From Actinomadura mexicana (GTDB lineage Bacteria > Actinomycetota > Actinomycetes > Streptosporangiales > Streptosporangiaceae), in the NCBI RefSeq assembly GCF_900188105.1, contig NZ_FZNP01000001.1, positions 558,001 to 622,000 of the forward strand: a stretch of 64,000 nt of DNA. Reading direction: 5' to 3'. Both the position numbers and the translations under genes were made by a program. The notes under the pieces are model-generated. The model worked only from the letters and a program-made list of their open reading frames with translations, was not told the origin of the DNA and searched no databases. Positions 60,854 to 64,000 of this stretch are shown piece by piece (position 1 is the first letter of the stretch; each line of letters opens with the position of its first letter).

Positions 60854-60982
60854 ATGGACAACGCCCTGGCGAACCCCCGGCGCACCAAGATCGACGCGTG
60901 GCCCGAATGGCGGCCCGCCGAACCGGACTCCGAGCGTCCCGCGGAGGCCGACATGTCCGAGGACGAGCTCGCCGCGCATTGA
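60854..60982 (+). CDS. small acidic 42-aa protein
   Basis: ATG at 60854 is preceded by AGGAGG 11 bases upstream and followed by a 9-bp terminator. The peptide is MDNALANPRRTKIDAWPEWRPAEPDSERPAEADMSEDELAAH (broken here as MDNALANPRRTKIDA, WPEWRPAEPDSERPAE, ADMSEDELAAH). It has two Trp in WPEW and an acidic tail. No family was recognised. Good ribosome site, own terminator and short isolated transcript argue for a real small gene; a precursor peptide or regulator are both possible. Confidence 0.5.
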   Translation: MDNALANPRRTKIDAWPEWRPAEPDSERPAEADMSEDELAAH

Positions 60983-61006
60983 CGGCCATCCGGCCGATAG
61001 ATGAGG

Positions 61007-61033
61007 ACCCGCCCGGCCCCCGGGCGGGTTCTT
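61007..61033. terminator. intrinsic terminator between small gene and enolase-superfamily gene
   Basis: ACCCGCCCG, loop GCCCC, CGGGCGGGT, then TCTT. Perfect 9-bp stem between two convergent genes. Confidence 0.75.
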
Positions 61034-61037
61034 CGCG

Positions 61038-62162
61038 TCAGAGGACGTCCACCGCCAGGTCGCGGACGGTCTGCTCGTCCACCTCGACCCCGAGGCCGGG
61101 GGCGTCGGGGACGCGGGCCGTGCCGTCGCGGATCTCGACCGTCGGCCCCGCGTACGGGGACTCGATGAACTGGCGGCCGTTGAGGTCGACCGGGGTGTCG
61201 ACGCCGAAGGCCGAGAAGAGGTGCAGGGACGCGGCGAGGCCGAGGTCGGAGTCGGTGAGGCCGGAGCCCATCAGCGCGACGCCGCAGTCCTCGGCGAGGG
61301 CGCACAGGCGGCGGGACAGGGTCAGGCCGCCGGTGCGCTGGACCTTCGCGATGGCGACGTCGACCGCGTCGAGGCGGACGAAGGTCGCCAGGTCGGACGG
61401 GTGGCGGAGGCTCTCGTCGAGGGCGACCGGGATCGGGCAGGCGTCGCGGAGGCGGCGCAGGCCCGCGATGTCGTTGGCCGGGAGGGGCTGCTCGAACGCG
61501 GTGACGCCGAGGTCCTCCAGGCGGTGCGCCATCGCGAGGGCCGCGCGGACGGTGTAGCCCTGGTTCGCGTCGACCCAGAGCGCCGCGGCGTCGCCCGCGT
61601 GGAGGCGGACGGCCTCCACGACGTCGGCGTCCTCGGGGCCCAGGCCGACCTTGACCTTGAAGGCGCGGTAGCCCAGGGCGCGGCCCTCGGCGACGCTGTC
61701 GGCCACCTCGGCGGAGGATCGGCCGGAGACGATCCACCCGAGCTCGATCGTCTCCCGGCGGCGCTGGCCCCACATGACGCCCAGCGGGACGCCGGCCGCG
61801 CGGCCGAGGAGGTCGTGCAGGGCGACGTCCACGGCCGACTTGGCCAGCGGCGCGCCGATGCTGAAGCCCCGGTTGACGGCGCGGTCGAAGGCGGCCGTCA
61901 CGCCGTCGAGGTCCCAGGCGGGACGGCCGGTGATCGCCGGCGCGAGGTACCGGTCGATGGTGGTGACGATGGACTCGGCGGTCTCGTAGGTCCAGGCGGG
62001 CAGGGGGGTCGCCTCACCCCAGCCGTGCGCGCCCTCGGCGCTCACCTTGACCAGGACGCGCAGGCTGGGCCGCCCGGCGACGGCGACCGCGCCGCCGGAC
62101 ACCCCGAACGAGCGCCGGGTGGGCAGCGCGACGCAGAACGTCTCGACTTTTTCGATCTTCAT
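61038..62162 (-). CDS. enolase-superfamily enzyme, muconate cycloisomerase subgroup
   Basis: A 374-aa protein. The barrel carries the KxK catalytic pair (RAFKVKVG), metal ligands VDANQGY (Asp), FEQPLP (Glu) and ALDESL (Asp), and the opposite-face Lys in VDVAIAKVQRTGG. The capping domain starts MKIEKVETFCVALPTRRSFGVSGG. The pattern fits the muconate lactonising/o-succinylbenzoate synthase subgroup; mandelate racemase members use His instead. It lies 30 bases after the LacI gene on the same strand and near an ABC permease. Acid-sugar or lactone catabolism is likely, exact substrate unknown. Confidence 0.82.
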   Translation of the reverse strand: MKIEKVETFCVALPTRRSFGVSGGAVAVAGRPSLRVLVKVSAEGAHGWGEATPLPAWTYETAESIVTTIDRYLAPAITGRPAWDLDGVTAAFDRAVNRGFSIGAPLAKSAVDVALHDLLGRAAGVPLGVMWGQRRRETIELGWIVSGRSSAEVADSVAEGRALGYRAFKVKVGLGPEDADVVEAVRLHAGDAAALWVDANQGYTVRAALAMAHRLEDLGVTAFEQPLPANDIAGLRRLRDACPIPVALDESLRHPSDLATFVRLDAVDVAIAKVQRTGGLTLSRRLCALAEDCGVALMGSGLTDSDLGLAASLHLFSAFGVDTPVDLNGRQFIESPYAGPTVEIRDGTARVPDAPGLGVEVDEQTVRDLAVDVL

Positions 62163-62192
62163 TCACGCCTCCGGGAAGCGGGCGCCCGCGGG

Positions 62193-63251
62193 TCAGCCGG
62201 GCGGTGCGGTACTGCCGCGCAGCACCACCTCGCCCGCGACGCGCTCGATGCGGCTGCGGCGGTTGACCGGCTCGCGCAGGGCCAGGCTCATGACGCGCTC
62301 CCCCATCGCGTTCAGCGGCAGCGCGACGGTGGTGAGCGCCGGGGTCAGGTCGCGGACGATCGAGATGTCGTCGAATCCGGCGAGCGACATCTCCCCCGGC
62401 ACTAACACGCCGTGGTCGCGCAGCGCGGCGAGCGCGCCGACCGCCATCACGTCCGTGACGGCGAAAACGCAGGTCGGACGGTTTTCGCGGCGGAGCAGCT
62501 CGGCCGCCGCCCGGTAGCCGCCGTCGCGGGTGAAGGGGGCCTCGACGATGTGCTCGGGCGCGATGCGGACGCCCGCGTCGGCGAGCGCCTCGGTGAACCC
62601 GCCGAGCCGGTCGTGGACGGTCGTCAGGGCGCGCGGGCCGGTCAGCACGCCGAAGCGGCGGTGGCCGAGGTCGAGCAGGGCGCGGGCGAGGGCGGCGGCA
62701 CCCTCCCGGTTCTGCGGCAGGATGGCGTCGACCTTGAGGCTGCGGTGCCGGCTGAGGACGGCGACGCGGCCGCCGGTGCGCTGGTAGGGGTCGAGCTCGG
62801 CGGCCATCGCCCGCTCCCAGTCGCGGTCCTCGAAGCCGGAGCCGATGAGCAGGATCGCGCGGGCCCGCTGGGCGCGCAGCATCGCCACGTACTCGATCTC
62901 GCGCGCCGGGTCGCGGAACGTGCTGGCGAGCATCACCAGCATCCCGTACTCGGCGGCGGTGCGCATGACGCCGCGGGCCACGGCGGCGAAGTAGGGGTCG
63001 CTGACGTCGTGGCAGACCACCCCGACGGACTTGCTGGAGGAACTGGCGAGTGCCTGAGCGTGGGCGTTCGGGGTGTAGCTCAGCTCGGCCGCCGCGGCCA
63101 GGACGCGTTCCCGCAGGTCGGCGCGGACCTGGGCGGTCCCGTTCAGGACGCGGGACGCGGTGGCGAGCGAGACGCCGGCCTCCCGCGCGACGTCCTGCAG
63201 GGTCACGTACGCCCGGTCGCCGGTGCGCTCCCCCTCGGCCGCTTCCGTCAT
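62193..63251 (-). CDS. LacI-family transcriptional regulator
   Basis: A 352-aa regulator. The helix-turn-helix is VTLQDVAREAGVSLATASRVLNGTAQVRADLRERV. The periplasmic-binding-protein-like core has SVGVVCHDVSDPYFAAVARGV, LLIGSG, GVLTGPRALTTVHDRLGGF and VFAVTDVMAVGALAALRDHG, with SLAGFDDISIV. ATG at 63251 follows GAGGGGGCGGGG; a frame to 63272 is possible. The perfect palindrome at 63341-63356 is its probable operator, controlling the divergent ABC permease and itself. Confidence 0.85.
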   Translation of the reverse strand: MTEAAEGERTGDRAYVTLQDVAREAGVSLATASRVLNGTAQVRADLRERVLAAAAELSYTPNAHAQALASSSSKSVGVVCHDVSDPYFAAVARGVMRTAAEYGMLVMLASTFRDPAREIEYVAMLRAQRARAILLIGSGFEDRDWERAMAAELDPYQRTGGRVAVLSRHRSLKVDAILPQNREGAAALARALLDLGHRRFGVLTGPRALTTVHDRLGGFTEALADAGVRIAPEHIVEAPFTRDGGYRAAAELLRRENRPTCVFAVTDVMAVGALAALRDHGVLVPGEMSLAGFDDISIVRDLTPALTTVALPLNAMGERVMSLALREPVNRRSRIERVAGEVVLRGSTAPPG

Positions 63252-63340
63252 CCCCGCCCCCTCGGCCGGCACGGGCCCTCGCGGCGGGTTCCTGGCGAAG
63301 ACCCTCTTGACCGCGGCGTGTGCCGGTTCTTACGGTACAT

Positions 63341-63356
63341 CAGAAAGCGCTTTCTG
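63341..63356. promoter_or_regulatory. LacI-type operator
   Basis: CAGAAAGCGCTTTCTG is a perfect 16-bp palindrome with the central CG typical of LacI operators. A partial second copy (GCGCTTTCCG) follows at 63360. It lies between the LacI gene and the ABC permease start. Confidence 0.8.
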
Positions 63357-63392
63357 AACGCGCTTTCCGAACCACCCCGTCCGGAGGAACCC

Positions 63393-64000
63393 ATGGTGAG
63401 TCAGGGTACGACGGCCGCACCGCCCTCGGCGGGCGCGGCGGGCGTCGTGGAACGCGCCAGGCCCGGCGCGGGCGAACGGGTCCGCGACGGCCTGGAACGG
63501 TCGTGGCGGCCGGTCGCCCTGCTGGTGGCCTGCTTCGCCGCATGGTGGGCGATCAGCGCCTTCAAGCTGGTCGAGGCCTACCTCGTCCCCTCGCCCGGCG
63601 CGACGCTGCGGCTGATGGGCGACAAGTGGGGCTACATCTGGCACCACACGTGGGTCACCACGTACGAGACCCTGATCGGCTTCGCGCTCGCGGTGCTCAT
63701 CGGCGTCGCGTCCGCGGTGCTCATGGTGTACTCGTCGACCGTCGAGCGCACCCTCTACCCGATCCTGCTGTTCGCGCAGGTCGTCCCGAAGATCGCGATC
63801 GCCCCGCTGTTCGTGGTGTGGCTCGGCTTCGGCATCGGTCCCAAGATCGTCGTGGCGGTGCTGATCGCCTTCTTCCCGGTGGTGATCTCGATGGTCGCCG
63901 GGCTGAAGGCGGTGGATCCGGAGATGCTGCAACTGTCGGCCACCATGGGCGCGAGCCCGATGGCCACGTTCACCAAGATCCGGCTGCCGGCGTCGCTCCC
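63393..64000 (+). CDS. ABC transporter permease, TauC/SsuC-like (3' end outside window)
   Basis: About 203 codons are visible. After a polar N terminus there are membrane segments (PVALLVACFAAWWAISAF, ETLIGFALAVLIGVASAVLMVYS, FVVWLGFGIGPKIVVAVLIAFFPVVISMV) and the EAA-like loop near the edge (EMLQLSATMGASPMATFTKIRLPAS). This is the BPD_transp_1 permease of nitrate/sulfonate/thiamine-precursor type importers. ATG at 63393 follows GGAGG. It is divergent from LacI behind the operator. The substrate may be that of the enolase-superfamily enzyme (inference). Confidence 0.85.
   Translation, partial: MVSQGTTAAPPSAGAAGVVERARPGAGERVRDGLERSWRPVALLVACFAAWWAISAFKLVEAYLVPSPGATLRLMGDKWGYIWHHTWVTTYETLIGFALAVLIGVASAVLMVYSSTVERTLYPILLFAQVVPKIAIAPLFVVWLGFGIGPKIVVAVLIAFFPVVISMVAGLKAVDPEMLQLSATMGASPMATFTKIRLPASL

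Overview
The window is a 64-kb piece of a very GC-rich actinomycete chromosome. Coding is dense, GTG starts are common, and many genes overlap by 4 bases (ATGA or GTGA). A two-domain geosmin synthase, F420- and mycothiol-type enzymes, a KstR-like steroid regulon and an FxSxx-COOH peptide system suggest a filamentous actinobacterium. Thermomonosporaceae or Streptosporangiales (for example Actinomadura) is plausible, but that is inference. No rRNA, tRNA or CRISPR array was seen.

Layout. (1) 1-3.5 kb: a partial AAA ATPase of the DUF234 type behind a striking inverted repeat, a DUF4240 protein, a lipoprotein and a peptidase E. (2) 3.6-29.2 kb: a steroid-catabolic region. Side-chain and beta-oxidation genes (thioesterase, FadE34-like double acyl-CoA dehydrogenase, FadA5-like thiolase, SDRs, FadD) sit beside the full ring A/B set: two KstD-type flavoproteins, a Kst4D-type flavoprotein, KshA/KshB, HsaA (two paralogues), HsaB, HsaC and HsaD. 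A KstR-like TetR and an IclR regulator are present. HsaEFG, FadD3 and IpdAB are not here. A 15-bp near-palindrome, consensus TCCCGnTCAGYGGGA, recurs eight times in the promoter gaps of this region. At least four genes here are deletion remnants (a FadD tail, two SDRs and an LLM oxidoreductase), and there is an IS110-like transposase tail. (3) 29.2-32.3 kb: mycothiol-type maleylpyruvate isomerase-fold protein, secreted SGNH hydrolase, PucR-type regulator. (4) 32.4-47.7 kb: the most unusual part. An FxSxx-COOH RiPP locus (radical SAM FxsB, HExxH peptide hydroxylase, NB-ARC/TPR protein FxsT, precursor FxsA, MFS exporter) abuts a vWA-MoxR-VMAP conflict operon. In that operon the vWA-like protein carries a complete FxsT-like NB-ARC/TPR half, and the last gene is a nucleotidyl cyclase with the same EAD2 adaptor domain as the VMAP protein. 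(5) 47.7-55.7 kb: small zinc-finger protein with a 9-bp inverted repeat, acetate transporter, STAS protein, DUF2630, lactate permease, a three-subunit molybdenum hydroxylase, holin-like protein. (6) 55.8-64 kb: geosmin synthase, ECF sigma and membrane anti-sigma pair, MFS remnant, NADAR protein, 42-aa peptide gene, enolase-superfamily enzyme, LacI regulator with a clear operator, and the start of an ABC permease.

How the parts work together. In the steroid block, KstD and KshAB open ring B, HsaAB hydroxylates the resulting phenol, HsaC cleaves it and HsaD hydrolyses the product, while FadD/FadE/FadA5-type enzymes shorten the side chain. In the conflict block, FxsB and the HExxH enzyme are expected to modify the C terminus of FxsA. 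The VMAP, MoxR and vWA proteins form a regulated NTP-dependent platform whose EAD2 domain can recruit the EAD2-tagged cyclase. The FxsT module shared by both halves suggests one composite system.

Limits: all calls come from reading translated frames and recalled family motifs. No search or alignment was run, and the left and right edge genes are incomplete.
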